From: DASQWP01 sp050697555
Lineage (GTDB): Bacteria; Actinomycetota; Thermoleophilia; Gaiellales; Gaiellaceae
Length of the DNA: 14,088 nt
Direction: 5' to 3'
Assembly: GCA_050697555.1 (NCBI GenBank)
Contig: JBOHAD010000060.1
Coordinates: 1 to 14,088 of the forward strand
The notes under the pieces are model-generated. The model ran no database searches, had not been told where the DNA came from, and saw only the letters and a program-made list of their open reading frames with translations. Below, piece after piece: positions 1-6,359 of the stretch; positions within the stretch are counted from its first letter, which is position 1, and each line of letters starts with the position of its first letter. Both the position numbers and the translations under genes were made by a program.

Positions 1-49
1 AGCCGTACCCCTTGCTGTCGTTGAACCACTTGACGGTTCCGGTTGCCAT
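1..49 (-). CDS. Cold-shock domain protein, N-terminal part (cut by window edge)
   Basis: Only the first 16 codons are present, reading MATGTVKWFNDSKGYG on the minus strand. This is the standard start of a CspA-type cold-shock protein: the KWFN strand followed by the beginning of the RNP1 motif (KGYGFI). Members are about 65-70 residues, bind single-stranded RNA and DNA in the cytoplasm, and act as RNA chaperones. The start is fixed by a strong ribosome site (GGGAGGTG at about 53-60) ahead of ATG at 49-47. The leader upstream carries a sequence element shared with the leader of the ABC-transporter operon elsewhere in the window. The rest of the gene lies outside the window, so nothing can be said about its C-terminus. 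Confidence 0.9.
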   Translation of the reverse strand, partial: MATGTVKWFNDSKGYG

Positions 50-60
50 AAAAACACCTC

Positions 61-101
61 CCTCACCACTTTCACGAACGGGAAAGGAAGGCGCAGTGCG
101 C
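61..101 (-). repeat. Leader element, copy 1 (upstream of cold-shock gene)
   Basis: This element lies 12-52 nt upstream of the cold-shock start codon. It has two blocks also found at 8171-8207. A 22-nt block at 61-82 matches 19 of 22 positions, and the near-palindrome GCGCAGTGCGC at 91-101 matches 10 of 11. In both places it has the same orientation relative to a minus-strand gene start. The spacing between the blocks differs (8 versus 4 nt). Function is unknown; a shared 5' UTR or operator element is an inference. Confidence 0.5.
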
Positions 102-151
102 GAACCGAACTCGCTCTGATTTCGCTCCCCAGCGTAGCAGCGGGACGCCCG

Positions 152-170
152 GCCCGCTTGGCTCGCGGGC
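152..170 (-). terminator. Hairpin at the end of the DUF305 remnant
   Basis: There is a perfect 6-bp GC stem (GCCCGC 152-157, GCGGGC 165-170) with a 7-nt loop, touching the stop codon of the DUF305 remnant. No T tract follows on the minus strand. It is a weak terminator candidate only. Confidence 0.25.
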
Positions 171-397
171 TAGCCGGCGTCGAGCTCGGCCAGCAGCTCC
201 CGCATGCGGCGAATCTCGATCTCCTGATCGGCCTCGATGTGCGCGGAGAAGGAGAAGCTCTCGGGCTCCACGCCTCCGCCGCCGGCGTGCAGCTCCCCCA
301 CCATGACTAGGGCGCCCTCGTGGTGCTGGATCATAAGCTCGAGGAAGAGGCCGTCGAACTCGGCGCCGTAACGTTCCGAGAGCTGGCGCACCCTTCC
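170..397 (-). pseudogene. DUF305 protein, C-terminal remnant
   Basis: The frame ending at the TAG at 172-170 encodes the second half of a DUF305 protein: RYGAEFDGLFLELMIQHHEG, then a segment ending HIEADQEIEIRRMRELLAEL. DUF305 proteins are extracytoplasmic or periplasmic four-helix proteins with paired-His motifs (MIQHHxGAL), probably metal-binding. A normal member has an earlier copy with its own HH motif and a signal peptide. Here homology stops at about 397. Although the frame stays open further upstream, that part looks unlike the family and runs antisense into the LVIVD gene. No convincing start codon or ribosome site is seen. In related actinobacteria DUF305 and LVIVD-repeat genes are often neighbours, so this is probably a leftover of that cluster. 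A short translated protein from the GTG at 391 cannot be excluded. Confidence 0.7.
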
Positions 398-577
398 GGC
401 CGCCGCGCTCGTTCCCCCGGAGTTCTCGGGCCTTGACTCCAAGCCGGCCCGCGGAGGAGAATCGCGCCGCGGCAGCGAAGCCGAAGCCGATCGACCCGAT
501 TGGTGCGGACGGGGTAGATTCCACGATTCGGCTGGGGGCAGCCCGCCGTTTCTTGCCAAATGTCCGAAGGAGGTCTG

Positions 578-1873
578 ATGCTGAAATTCCGACACGCCCT
601 CGGGGTGGCGGTCGCTGTGCTGGCGTTCCTCGCGTTCCCGCTTGCTGCGGGAGCGGGCCATAGCAGCGATCCGCATACGAGCAACCTCCATCCTCTGGGT
701 CACATCCTCGAGCCGGCGAGTCTCCTCAACCCCGCCGTCGGAAATCCGGATGTCCACACGGATATCGCGTTCTGGGGCAAGCTCGCGATCCAGGGAAACT
801 GGGACGGTTTCAACATTCGAGACATCTCGGCCCCGGGGAATCCGAAGCAGATCTCGCGCACGTTCTGCGACGGAGATCAGGGCGACGTGGTGGTCTGGGA
901 GGACATCGTCGTCCGTTCGTGGAACTCGCCCGCCCCGGCCGGGAGGATGTGTGATGGTCAGCCCGTGCCGCCGGGGTTCGAGGGCCTACACGTCTTCGAC
1001 ATCAGCGACCTCGACGATCCCCAGCTCGTCGCCTCGGTCGAGACCGAGTGCGGTTCGCACACCGCGTCCGGCGTGCCGGATCTGGAGAATGACAGGCTGC
1101 TCATCTACAACAGCCCGTCGAGCGGGGCCTGCCCCGGCCTCGACATCGTCGAGATTCCGCTCGACGACCCGGCAGGCGCGAGCTACCTGCGCTTCGAGCC
1201 TTCGGGACGGAGCTGCCACGACACCGGCGTGATCCTCGGCGACGCCTTGTTGGCCGCGTGTGCTGGGGGCGACGGATTCACGGTGTGGAGTCTTGGTAGC
1301 CCGACCGGGGGCTCGCTCGAGGATCCGATGATGCTGTACTCGATGCCCGTGCCCACGGTCACGATCGGGCACTCGGCCGCGTTCAGCTGGGACGGTGACG
1401 TCCTCATCTTCGGTCACGAGCCGGGCGGCGGCGTCGCTTCGGAGTGCGAAGAGACCGACCCAGACGAGGAGAAGAGCTACTTCTTCTACGAGTCGCGAAC
1501 CGGCGCCTTCCTCGGAAAGTGGACGCTCCCGCGCCCGCAGTCCTCGACTGAGAACTGCTCGCTCCACAACCTCAACGTGGTACCGCTGAGGAGCGGCAGA
1601 GACGTCTTGGTGCACGGCAGTTACCAGTCCGGGACGAGCGTCGTCGACTTCACCGATCCCTCGAACGCGAGGGAGCTCGGGTGGAGCGACCCGCCCCCGA
1701 TTGTTCCTCCAGATCTCGGCGGGGCGTGGTCCTCGTACTGGTACAACAACTTCATCTACGAGACGAACATCACCGAGGGTCTGAACGTCTTCCGCTTCAG
1801 TGGGCGAGAGACGGCCGGCGCTCTGCGCCAGAGTCACTCGAACCCACAGACGCAGGAGTTCACTATCGGCTGA
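578..1873 (+). CDS. Secreted LVIVD-repeat (beta-propeller-like) protein
   Basis: This is a 431-residue exported protein of the LVIVD-repeat family. The first 24 or so residues form a signal peptide (MLKFRHALGVAVAVLAFLAF, then Ala-Gly-rich), with cleavage likely near AAGAG. Repeated blade-like strands follow: GFNIRDIS near residue 77, LHVFDISDLDDPQLVASV near 137, and TSVVDFTDPSNARELGW near 353. Conserved Cys residues probably pair outside the cell. The C-terminus (LNPQTQEF-like: SNPQTQEFTIG) is that of a complete family member. The start at 578 is chosen over the in-frame ATG at 560 because GAAGGAGGT (566-574) directly precedes it and the signal peptide then begins immediately. Function is unknown; a surface-exposed propeller is the family expectation. 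A remnant of a second related gene lies downstream, and a DUF305 remnant lies upstream on the opposite strand. Confidence 0.85.
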   Translation: MLKFRHALGVAVAVLAFLAFPLAAGAGHSSDPHTSNLHPLGHILEPASLLNPAVGNPDVHTDIAFWGKLAIQGNWDGFNIRDISAPGNPKQISRTFCDGDQGDVVVWEDIVVRSWNSPAPAGRMCDGQPVPPGFEGLHVFDISDLDDPQLVASVETECGSHTASGVPDLENDRLLIYNSPSSGACPGLDIVEIPLDDPAGASYLRFEPSGRSCHDTGVILGDALLAACAGGDGFTVWSLGSPTGGSLEDPMMLYSMPVPTVTIGHSAAFSWDGDVLIFGHEPGGGVASECEETDPDEEKSYFFYESRTGAFLGKWTLPRPQSSTENCSLHNLNVVPLRSGRDVLVHGSYQSGTSVVDFTDPSNARELGWSDPPPIVPPDLGGAWSSYWYNNFIYETNITEGLNVFRFSGRETAGALRQSHSNPQTQEFTIG

Positions 1874-1892
1874 GATCGACTGTCTCGAAATG

Positions 1893-1929
1893 GAGGGGAG
1901 CGGTCGCCGTCAGGCGGGCCGCTCCCCTC
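1893..1929 (+). terminator. Hairpin terminator after the LVIVD gene
   Basis: A perfect 11-bp stem (GAGGGGAGCGG 1893-1903 with CCGCTCCCCTC 1919-1929) starts 20 nt after the stop codon. It can extend inward by one wobble and one GC pair. No T tract follows, as is common in high-GC actinobacteria. Confidence 0.6.
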
Positions 1930-1981
1930 GCCCTAGCCGCTCGCGGCGAATCCGTCCGAGCCTGGCCAGAGCCGCGAGTGA

Positions 1982-2404
1982 GCGGCGGAGAGCGCCGATG
2001 GGTCGGCCTACTGGTAGAACGGCCAGATCTACGGCACCGAGATCGCCCGCGGCATCGACGTGCTCGGGCTGACGCCGAGCGAGCACATGTCGGAGGCCGA
2101 GACAGCGGCCGCGTCCGAGGTGCAGCTCGACGAGTTCAACCCGCAGCACCAGCCGCGGATCACCTGGGACCCGAGCTTCGCGGTCGCGCGTGCGACCTTC
2201 GACCAGCTCGTCCGCGCGGACGGCATCAGCGCAAAGGATGCGGCCCGCGTGGACAAGTTCCTCGCACGGGCCGAGCGGTTCGCGGACGACGGGAAGCGGC
2301 AGGCCGCCATCGCCCAGCTCAGGGCGATCGCCGGCCAGCTCGACGACTCGCCCGGGCAGCAGGCACTCGCCGAGAGCATCCTGGAGCTCGCCGACTCGCT
2401 CTAG
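1982..2404 (+). pseudogene. Second LVIVD-type protein, C-terminal remnant with internal TAG
   Basis: In one frame the segment reads SAYW, then TAG (2015-2017), then NGQIYGTEIARGIDVLGL. This lines up with SSYWYNNFIYETNITEGLNV near the end of the intact upstream gene (10 of 23 positions identical). The stop stands where the intact gene has the Tyr codon TAC (1742-1744), so a single C-to-G change would explain it. The frame continues for about 110 residues (LTPSEHMSEAETAAASEV, then a helical tail FDQLVRADGISAKDAARVDKF and onward). This resembles the C-terminal helical domain found on LVIVD proteins of this group. A TGA at 1979-1981 closes the frame upstream, and the bulk of the propeller is missing. 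The downstream GTG at 2060 has no ribosome site, so separate translation is unlikely. It is either a decayed tandem paralogue or a rearrangement product. Confidence 0.7.
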
Positions 2405-2426
2405 CTGACCGGGTCCGACCGTTAGT

Positions 2427-2455
2427 GGAGGGAGCGCCCGCCGGGCGCTCCCTCC
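2427..2455. terminator. Bidirectional terminator hairpin
   Basis: A perfect 13-bp stem (2427-2439 with 2443-2455) has a 3-nt loop and is followed on the plus strand by TGTTT. It sits between the convergent LVIVD remnant and the LysR gene, whose stop codon is at 2462-2460. It is well placed to end transcription from both sides. Confidence 0.8.
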
Positions 2456-2459
2456 TGTT

Positions 2460-3491
2460 TCACCGAGCCGGAGCCTGCGCAAGGCGTGCGCCCGCCGCCC
2501 GGGCGTTACCAGTGACGCAGGCGGCGGCAAAATCGGCGCTCTTGGCGCAGCAGCGGACGAGCGTTGCGATGAAGCCGTGCTCGCTTGGGGTCAGAGGTCG
2601 GCGAGAGAGGCGCGCGACGTAGAGATGGCGCGCGATCTTCGGCTGCCCGGCCAGGCGAAAGCTCGCAAGCTCTCCGCGGTCGAGCTCCTCGGCGACGGCG
2701 TACCTCGAGAGGAAGGCGATCCCGAGCCCTTCGCGCGCGGCCCGTTTGATCGCCTCGCTCGAATCGAGCTCCCAGACCCGGGCGGGGGTTGCTCTCAGCT
2801 CGGCGAGCACGCGCTCGGCGATTTGACGCGTGCTCGAGCTGGCCTCGCGAACGAGCAGGGTTTGCTCACGGATGGCGTTCGGCTCGAGTCGACCGTTTCG
2901 GATTCTGAGCAGGCCCGGCCTGACGATGCCGACGATCTCGTCCGAGAGGAACGGCGTGAGCTCGATGCGGTCGTCGACGTGCGTCTCGCCGACGAGGGCA
3001 AGCTGCACGCGCCCGGCCAACAGCCGTTCGATCATCTCCCCGGTCGAAGCGATCTCGACCTCGACCGCGACGTTCGGGTGGTCGCGCCTGAAGCAGCCGA
3101 GCGTATCGGGCAGGAGGTAGACGCCCGGTGTCGTTGAGGCTCCGATGTGGATCGTGCCGGCTTCGAGCCCTGCGAGCGCGCTCAGCTCCTCCTCGCCGGC
3201 AGCGAGCGCCGCGAGCGCCTCGCGCGCGCGCGACGCGAGCAGGCGGCCCGCCTCGGTGAGTCGGCTCCCCCGTCCGCTTCGCTCCACCAGCCGCTGGCCC
3301 GCGGCCGTCTCGAGCAGGCGCAGGTGCTCGCTGGCGGTCGGCTGGCCGATTCCGACGGCCCTGGCCGCGGCCGAGACGCTCCCCTGCCGCTCGAGCTCGA
3401 CGAGCAGGCGCAGGCGTGTCGAGTCCCATAGGAGCGCAAGCGTCGTATCGGGCACAGCGATAATTGGTATCGGAACCTTCGCCTTGTCCAA
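2460..3491 (-). CDS. LysR-family transcriptional regulator
   Basis: This is a LysR-type regulator of up to 343 residues. The N-terminal winged helix-turn-helix begins at STRLRLLVELERQGSVSAAA (about residues 24-43) and includes GQPTASEHLRLLE. The effector-binding domain follows at about 108-300 (IHIGASTTPGVYLLPD, then EGLGIAFLSRYAVAEELDRG). This layout matches CysB/CysL-like members that sense small sulfur or nitrogen metabolites, but the ligand cannot be read from sequence. It is divergent from the metallo-beta-lactamase-fold/MFS-rhodanese unit, so it probably controls that unit and itself. The start is uncertain. TTG at 3491 has GAGG about 10 nt upstream, while GTG at 3455 has no clear ribosome site but gives a more usual N-terminus and leaves a 68-nt rather than 32-nt promoter gap. 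An operator-like repeat overlaps this area. Confidence 0.88.
   Translation of the reverse strand: MDKAKVPIPIIAVPDTTLALLWDSTRLRLLVELERQGSVSAAARAVGIGQPTASEHLRLLETAAGQRLVERSGRGSRLTEAGRLLASRAREALAALAAGEEELSALAGLEAGTIHIGASTTPGVYLLPDTLGCFRRDHPNVAVEVEIASTGEMIERLLAGRVQLALVGETHVDDRIELTPFLSDEIVGIVRPGLLRIRNGRLEPNAIREQTLLVREASSSTRQIAERVLAELRATPARVWELDSSEAIKRAAREGLGIAFLSRYAVAEELDRGELASFRLAGQPKIARHLYVARLSRRPLTPSEHGFIATLVRCCAKSADFAAACVTGNARAAGARLAQAPAR
3445..3473. promoter_or_regulatory. Candidate LysR operator (three alternating half-sites)
   Basis: The half-sites TATCG (3446-3450), CGATA (3458-3462) and TATCG (3468-3472) alternate in orientation. They form inverted repeats with 7-nt and 5-nt spacers. GTATCGG recurs exactly 22 bp apart (3445 and 3467), which is two helical turns. 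ATTGG (3463-3467) and CCAAT (3488-3492) form another short dyad reaching toward the divergent gene. The position at the LysR start fits autoregulation; binding itself is inferred. Confidence 0.4.
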
Positions 3492-3523
3492 TGATATGAA
3501 ACCTCGTAGCTTTTCGGCAAGCG

Positions 3524-4279
3524 ATGGTCTTTCGACCGTTTCTCTTCGAGCCGACGGCCTGCGCCAGCTACCTGTTCGGCTGCCTGACGCACGGTCGGCT
3601 GGCCGTGCTCGACCCGCACGTCGAGCTCGTCGATGCCTATCTCGAGGAGGCCGAGCGCCTCGGCACGCCCCTCGGCGCCGTCTTCGAGACGCACGTTCAG
3701 GCAGACCACGTCTCCGGGCTTCCCGCGCTGGTCGAGGCCACGGGGGCGACGGCGTACCTGCCGGCCGGGGCGGAGGTCGACTTCGACCACGTCGCGCTCG
3801 CGGACGGCGAGGTGGTCGAGCTCGGCAACACGCTCGTGCGCGCGGTCGAGACGCCCGGCCACGCCCCGGCGCACGACGCCTACGTCGTCGCAGACAGGCG
3901 GCGTGGCACCGATGAGCCGTGGCTCGTGTTCACGGGCGACTCGCTCCTCGTCGGAGACGTGGGCCGCCCCGACCTGCACGCCGGGGGCGATCCCCAGCCG
4001 GCGGCCTGGGAGCTGTATCGCTCGCTCCGCCGTCTGCTCGAGCTGCCCGACCACGTCGTCGTCTATCCGAGCCACTACGGGGGCTCGGTGTGCGGGCGAG
4101 GCCTGTCCGGAAATCCATTCTCGAGCATCGGCTTCGAGCGCCGCCACAACCCGGCGCTCGCATTTCCCGACGAGGTGAGCTTTGCCGACGCTCTCTTGGT
4201 CGAGCTGCCGCCGGCGCCGGCCGACCAGGCCGCGATCGTGGCCGCCAACCGTCGAGGGACCGCGCCGGCGACGGCGTGA
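3524..4279 (+). CDS. MBL-fold hydrolase, persulfide-dioxygenase-like (HxQxDH variant)
   Basis: This 251-residue cytoplasmic enzyme of the metallo-beta-lactamase fold is closest to the ETHE1/persulfide dioxygenase and Blh-type group, which oxidises glutathione or similar persulfides to sulfite. Visible motifs are ETHVQADHVSG (H57, Q59, D61, H62), TPGHAPAHDAY (H113), VFTGDSLLVGDVGRPDL (D139, with the GRPDL signature of the group) and VYPSHYGG (H184). The canonical HxHxDH has Gln at its second His. In human ETHE1 the single iron is held by the equivalents of H57, H113 and D139, so the change need not abolish an iron site. The GSVCGRGLSGNPFSSIGFER tail is typical of MBL proteins that partner or fuse with rhodaneses. 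Its stop overlaps the next start in GTGA (4276-4279), so the two are translationally coupled. No strong ribosome site precedes the ATG. Confidence 0.85.
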   Translation: MVFRPFLFEPTACASYLFGCLTHGRLAVLDPHVELVDAYLEEAERLGTPLGAVFETHVQADHVSGLPALVEATGATAYLPAGAEVDFDHVALADGEVVELGNTLVRAVETPGHAPAHDAYVVADRRRGTDEPWLVFTGDSLLVGDVGRPDLHAGGDPQPAAWELYRSLRRLLELPDHVVVYPSHYGGSVCGRGLSGNPFSSIGFERRHNPALAFPDEVSFADALLVELPPAPADQAAIVAANRRGTAPATA

Positions 4280-6216
4280 GCGCCGAACCGGTTCGGCTCG
4301 GACTGCGGGCGAATGCCGCCCAGTTCTTCCTGCTCGTCGGCCTGAACGCGTTCGTCGGCGCGATGGTCGGGCTGGAGCGGAGCGTCCTCCCGCTGGTAGG
4401 CGAGCGTGACTTCGGCCTCCAATCGAAGGCGGCGATTCTGTCCTTCGTCGTCGCCTTCGGTATCGCCAAGGCGCTCGCGAACCTCGCGGCTGGCGGGCTG
4501 GCCGACCGTGTCGGGCGCAAGCGCTTGCTCGTGCTCGGTTGGGCGCTGGCGCTGCCGGTCCCGCTCCTGATCGCGTTCGCGCCGAACTGGGGCTGGATCG
4601 TCGCGGCGAACCTGCTCCTGGGCGCGAACCAGGGTCTCGCCTGGTCGATGACGGTGGTGATGAAGATCGACCTCGTCGGCCCCCTTCGTCGGGGGCTCGC
4701 ACTCGGCCTCAACGAGTCGGCGGGCTACCTCGGCGTCGCGATCACCGCCTTCGCAACCGGGGCGCTCGCCGCCAGCTTCGCTCCACGGACGCTGGTTTGG
4801 GTCGGTGGAGCCGCGATCGCGGCTCTGGGCACGGCGCTCTCGCTCCTCTTCGTCCGCGACACGAGCGCGCACGTCGCGCGCGAGCAGCGGGCCCACGGGC
4901 ACGCCGAGGGCAAGACGCTGTGGGCCGCTTTTGCGGGCGCGACGGTGCGCGAGCCGATGCTTCGCGCCTGCTCCCAGGCCGGCCTCGTCAACAACCTGAA
5001 CGACGCGCTCGCTTGGGGGCTCGTGCCCCTCTACCTCGCAGCGGACGGCGCGAGCGCGACCGAGATAGGGATCGTCGCGGGCGTCTACCCGGCCGTTTGG
5101 GGCGCCGGCCAGCTGCTCACCGGTTGGCTCTCGGACCACGCCGGGCGAAAGCCGCTGATCACGGGCGGCATGCTCGTGCAAGCTGGGGCGCTGGCGCTCC
5201 TGGTCGCGGGCGGCGGTGCGTTCGCCTCGGCGCTCGTCGCGGCGATCTTCCTGGGCATCGGTACGGCGCTCGTCTACCCGACGCTGATCGCGGCCGTATC
5301 CGACGGCGTCCAGCCGGTCGAGCGCGCGCCGGCCGTAGGCGTCTACCGCTTCTGGCGCGACTTCGGTTTCGTGGTCGGGGCGCTGGTCGCCGGGCTCGTC
5401 GCCGACGCCGCTGGAGCAGGCGCCGCGATCGCGATCGTCGCCGCCCTGACCGCCGGGAGCGGCCTCTGGGTATCGCTGACACGTTGGACCGAGCGCGATC
5501 GCTCGGCCGACCGCCGCGCGGGTCGGCGAGACGTCGAGGACCTGCTCGCCGACGCTCGCAGACGGATCGCGCCTCGGCTCGAGCCCGACCAGGCGCACGA
5601 GGCTCAGGCCCGAGGCGCGCTCATCGTCGACCTGCGCTCCCGCGACGAGCGACAGGCGAGCGGCGTGATCCCAGGCTCGATTCACATTCCGCGGTCGGTT
5701 CTCGAGTGGCGTGCCGACCCCGACTGCGAGTACCGGAACCCCGCCTTCTCCGACCTCGAGCGCGAGCTCGTGCTCATGTGCGCCGACGGCTTCTCGTCGA
5801 GCCTGGCTGCCGCTTCGCTTCGCGAGCTGGGATGGCGGCGCGCCACCGACCTGGTCGGCGGGTTCAACGCATGGAACGAAGCGGGGCTTCCCGTGCGTGC
5901 TGCTTCGCAGGTCGAGGAAGATCGCGGGCTGCCCGGCATGGGCCCGCCCGAGCCGCTCTCGACCGGCGACGTCCGCCGAGACCCGCACCCGCTCATGGTT
6001 CCACGAGACGGTGCCGGCCAACGAATTGAGGAGGTAGACATGCGTGCGATCGAGTGTCCCTGCGGGCACCATCTCGAGGGTGCCGACGACGAGGAGCTGT
6101 TCCGACTCGCCCGTCAGCACGTCGAGGAGCACCATCCGGACATGGAGCGAAGCGACGAGCAGCTCCGCGCCCGAGTCGCGGCCGACGCCTACGACGTGGT
6201 TCCGAGCACGTCCTGA
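4276..6216 (+). CDS. MFS transporter - rhodanese - DUF1059 fusion
   Basis: One uninterrupted frame of 646 codons starts at the GTG overlapping the upstream stop. Residues 1 to about 405 are a major facilitator transporter with about 12 membrane segments. Motif A appears in both halves (GGLADRVGRKRLL near 75-87, GWLSDHAGRKPLI in the second half). Residues 419 to about 545 form a rhodanese domain (ALIVDLRSRDERQASGVIPG, then the active-site loop LVLMCADGFSSS with Cys502, then LVGGFNAWNEAGLPV). Residues 589-646 are a DUF1059 domain. Rhodaneses carry sulfane sulfur on the active Cys, so the fusion suggests that transport of a sulfur compound is coupled to sulfur transfer at the inner membrane face. 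Cargo is unknown; sulfite or thiosulfate export is plausible. No start codon with a ribosome site is seen at the MFS-rhodanese joint, which supports a true fusion there. The DUF1059 part has its own initiation signals and may be made separately. Confidence 0.85.
   Translation: MSAEPVRLGLRANAAQFFLLVGLNAFVGAMVGLERSVLPLVGERDFGLQSKAAILSFVVAFGIAKALANLAAGGLADRVGRKRLLVLGWALALPVPLLIAFAPNWGWIVAANLLLGANQGLAWSMTVVMKIDLVGPLRRGLALGLNESAGYLGVAITAFATGALAASFAPRTLVWVGGAAIAALGTALSLLFVRDTSAHVAREQRAHGHAEGKTLWAAFAGATVREPMLRACSQAGLVNNLNDALAWGLVPLYLAADGASATEIGIVAGVYPAVWGAGQLLTGWLSDHAGRKPLITGGMLVQAGALALLVAGGGAFASALVAAIFLGIGTALVYPTLIAAVSDGVQPVERAPAVGVYRFWRDFGFVVGALVAGLVADAAGAGAAIAIVAALTAGSGLWVSLTRWTERDRSADRRAGRRDVEDLLADARRRIAPRLEPDQAHEAQARGALIVDLRSRDERQASGVIPGSIHIPRSVLEWRADPDCEYRNPAFSDLERELVLMCADGFSSSLAAASLRELGWRRATDLVGGFNAWNEAGLPVRAASQVEEDRGLPGMGPPEPLSTGDVRRDPHPLMVPRDGAGQRIEEVDMRAIECPCGHHLEGADDEELFRLARQHVEEHHPDMERSDEQLRARVAADAYDVVPSTS
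6028..6034 (+). promoter_or_regulatory. Internal ribosome binding site for DUF1059
   Basis: GAGGAGG lies 5 nt before the in-frame ATG at 6040, inside the upstream coding frame. It is one of the strongest Shine-Dalgarno sequences in the window and argues for independent initiation of the DUF1059 protein. Confidence 0.75.
6040..6216 (+). CDS. DUF1059 small protein (internal start within the fusion frame)
   Basis: This 58-residue protein begins MRAIECPCGHHLEGADDEEL and is rich in His further on (RQHVEEHHPDM). It matches the DUF1059 family of small, probably metal-binding proteins that usually stand alone at about 55-65 residues. The C6xC8 pair and the His cluster are candidate metal ligands. 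The strong GAGGAGG site makes it likely that a free form is produced, but the upstream rhodanese frame has no stop before it, so a long form fused to the transporter is also encoded. Either the stop between the two genes has been lost or the overlap is a programmed two-product arrangement. Confidence 0.75.
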   Translation: MRAIECPCGHHLEGADDEELFRLARQHVEEHHPDMERSDEQLRARVAADAYDVVPSTS

Positions 6217-6221
6217 GAGCA

Positions 6222-6237
6222 GGCGCCTTCGGGCGCT
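6222..6237 (+). terminator. UUCG-capped hairpin after the sulfur operon
   Basis: GGCGCC (6222-6227) pairs with GGCGCT (6232-6237; five GC pairs plus one G-T) around a stable TTCG tetraloop, 5 nt after the stop. A short CTT follows, but no real T tract. Confidence 0.5.
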
Positions 6238-6359
6238 CTTGCCTCAGGGATCCCGAACCGCCCCGTGGGGAGCTTGGTCACCGGCATCCTCACGGGGGAA
6301 GCGGCGGACGAAAGCCGGGGAGACGCTGAGCCTCCGCACAGGACGGCTGGGACGGGCCC

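Noticed and set aside
431..516. TTGACT (431-436) and TAGATT (511-516) as a promoter of the LVIVD gene
   Set aside because: The two hexamers are far too distant (about 75 nt) to be one sigma-70-type promoter, and no proper partner lies at 16-18 nt.
2060..2404. Independent small gene starting at GTG 2060
   Set aside because: No ribosome site precedes the GTG, and LVIVD-like sequence continues upstream of it to and beyond the TAG, so it is better read as part of a broken longer gene.
1681..2622. Plus-strand open frame of about 310 codons across the LVIVD terminator and LysR end
   Set aside because: It is Arg-rich without any motif and crosses a strong hairpin and two recognisable coding remnants in other frames.
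4075..6135. Very long minus-strand open frame opposite the MBL and MFS-rhodanese genes
   Set aside because: It is Arg/Asp/Gly-rich with no domain, no ribosome site, and lies fully antisense to genes with clear motifs. It is a GC-driven shadow.
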